NCBI GenBank assembly: GCA_948567375.1
Contig: OX419761.1
Span: 932,501-996,500, forward strand
Direction of reading: 5' to 3'
Origin: Lunularia cruciata
Taxonomy: Eukaryota > Streptophyta > Marchantiopsida > Lunulariales > Lunulariaceae
DNA length: 64,000 nt
Of the stretch, positions 63,064 to 64,000 are shown one piece after another. The notes beneath the pieces were generated by a model, which was not told where the DNA came from, searched no databases, and was given only the letters and a program-made list of their open reading frames with translations. The stretch's first letter is position 1. Each line of letters opens with the position of its first letter. The position numbers and the translations under genes were made by a program.

Positions 63064-64000
63064 AGAGCAGTGGGTAAGGAAGAGTCTATCCTACTCATAA
63101 AGGAGTTTCATGAAGGTTTAGTATGTGGAGGACACTTTGCAGGAAAGGTGACTGCTTTCAAGATTCTAGATGCAGGTTACCATTGGAGAGGGATTTTCAA
63201 GGATTGTCTTGATTATTGCAAAACTTGTCATGTTTGTCAAGCTTTTGCTAGAAAGTCTACATCCACTCCACCACTTAGATCAATTCCATTGCTAGGACCT
63301 TTTGAGAAGTGGGGAATTGATTTTGTAGGACCTCTCAATAGAACCCCAAGGAACAATCGGTACATTGTGGTAGTTACTGATTACCTTACCAAGTGGGTTG
63401 AGGCTAGACCATTGAGGGACAAGAATGAAGATGAAGTGGGTAGATTTCTTTATGAACGCATTATCACTAGGTTTGGATGCCCTTTGGAGTTGGTTTCTGA
63501 TAGAGGAGGAGAGTTTACAGGAAGCATTACTACAGCCATGCTACGACATTTCTCTATCACACATAGAGTAACTACATCCTATAAGCCAAATTCCAATGGC
63601 TTGGCAGAGAGAACCAATCAGACCTTGTGCATGATGTTGGCCAAAGATGCAGAAATGGAGGGGGCTAAACATCATTGGGACAAGAGGATTCATGCAGTTT
63701 TGTGGGAGTATAGGACAACCATGAAGACTTCCACTGGATATTCTCCATTCCAATTGGTGTATGGTATTGAGTCTACCTTACCTATTCACTTTGATCTTCC
63801 TACCTTCCAAAGCATTCATAGGAGATTGAAGAAAGCACAAGGAAGTGATGCAGGGAAGTCAAGGAAGGATCAACTCATGGAGTTGGAAGAGGCAAGAGCA
63901 GTTGCTATGGTTCGAGTGGAGCAAGCCCAAAGGAAACAAAAGGAGAGCTATGACAAGAGGCAAGGCAAGAAGAAGGTGGAGCCTTTCAAAGAAGGTGACT
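63064..64000 (+). CDS. TG-1 integrase, in frame after the TGA, running off the window
   Basis: Continues the gag-pol frame. Zinc module HEGLVCGGHFAGK ... CKTCHVC; core WGIDFVGPLNRTPRNNRYIV (first Asp), ELVSDRGGEFTGS (second Asp), SNGLAERTNQTL (third, Glu), then ALWEYRTT-like VLWEYRTTMKTSTGYSPFQL and a Lys-rich C-terminal stretch. No stop is seen to 64000. Integrase would insert the cDNA. Whether a chromodomain or PHD follows cannot be seen. Confidence 0.88.

Larger units (their letters stand above)
57108..64000 (+). mobile_element. TG-1: gypsy element with nearly intact gag-pol, 5' part
   Basis: 5' LTR (57108-57786), primer site, pre-gag zinc-cluster ORF, small ORF, gag-PR-RT-RH-IN in one frame with a single TGA at 63061. 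No chromodomain reached by 64000. PR with DGGS, RT with FIDD and the PBS place it near Tat/Athila. It inserted into MG-1 (left flank AGAAC) and is the innermost and probably the youngest element here. Confidence 0.92.

Overview
The window looks like repeat-rich nuclear DNA from a land plant, probably a seed plant with a large, slowly purged genome (a gymnosperm is my guess, not shown). Evidence for a plant: Ty3/gypsy elements of the Tat/Athila type and a chromovirus, with tRNA-Asp-like and initiator-Met primer-binding sites. I recognise no host gene, tRNA or rRNA. Almost everything from 8.7 kb to the end is LTR retrotransposon, stacked at least six insertions deep. The nesting was solved by hand from LTR termini (TG...CA), target-site duplications (TSDs) and rejoining of interrupted reading frames.

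Names used here. LX: a Tat/Athila-like gypsy family whose LTRs are 3.7-3.8 kb (long) or about 1.9 kb (short); the long LTR carries its own reading frame of about 857 codons. CV: a chromovirus whose LTR has heat-shock-element-like repeats. MG: a gypsy family encoding a C5 cytosine DNA methyltransferase upstream of RT and a PHD finger after integrase. TG: a Tat-like gypsy with a zinc-cluster ORF before gag. J: an unassigned 738-bp LTR.

Layout. 1-413 partial J LTR; 414-2206 AT-rich, no clear gene. 2207-5970 long LX solo LTR (+, TSD TTTAT). 5971-8696 no gene. 8697-9047 old CV LTR. 9878-12708 scrambled LX-ORF and TG-gag fragments. 12709-44287 one LX element (-): 3' LTR, polypurine tract, IN, RH, RT, PR, Gag, tRNA-Asp-like PBS and part of the 5' LTR, opened by solo LX LTRs at 17084-18933, 19050-20960 and 38966-40877 and by a full-length CV element (22533-36981, TSD ATTAC). 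That CV element is itself opened by a long LX LTR (24133-27867), by an MG solo LTR (29718-34062) holding another long LX LTR (30154-33936, TSD GTGTT), and by a J LTR (35224-35961, TSD CAAAA). From 44288 a forward long LX LTR sits in the 5' LTR of the LX element and contains two short LX LTRs (45164-47055, 47217-49094) and a second CV element (49456 onward). This holds a reverse MG element (51726-57107), which holds a forward TG element (57108 to the window end).

The most unusual content is MG, which couples a DNA-methylation writer (DNMT3/DRM-like motif order, catalytic PCQ present) with a PHD chromatin-reader finger in one retrotransposon. Second is the LX LTR, whose U3 region carries a protein-coding gene lying upstream of the LTR TATA box, so that solo LTRs keep a gene. 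Third is the CV LTR, with clustered GAAnnTTC modules just upstream of its TATA box. Most coding regions are decayed; the TG gag-pol is nearly intact.
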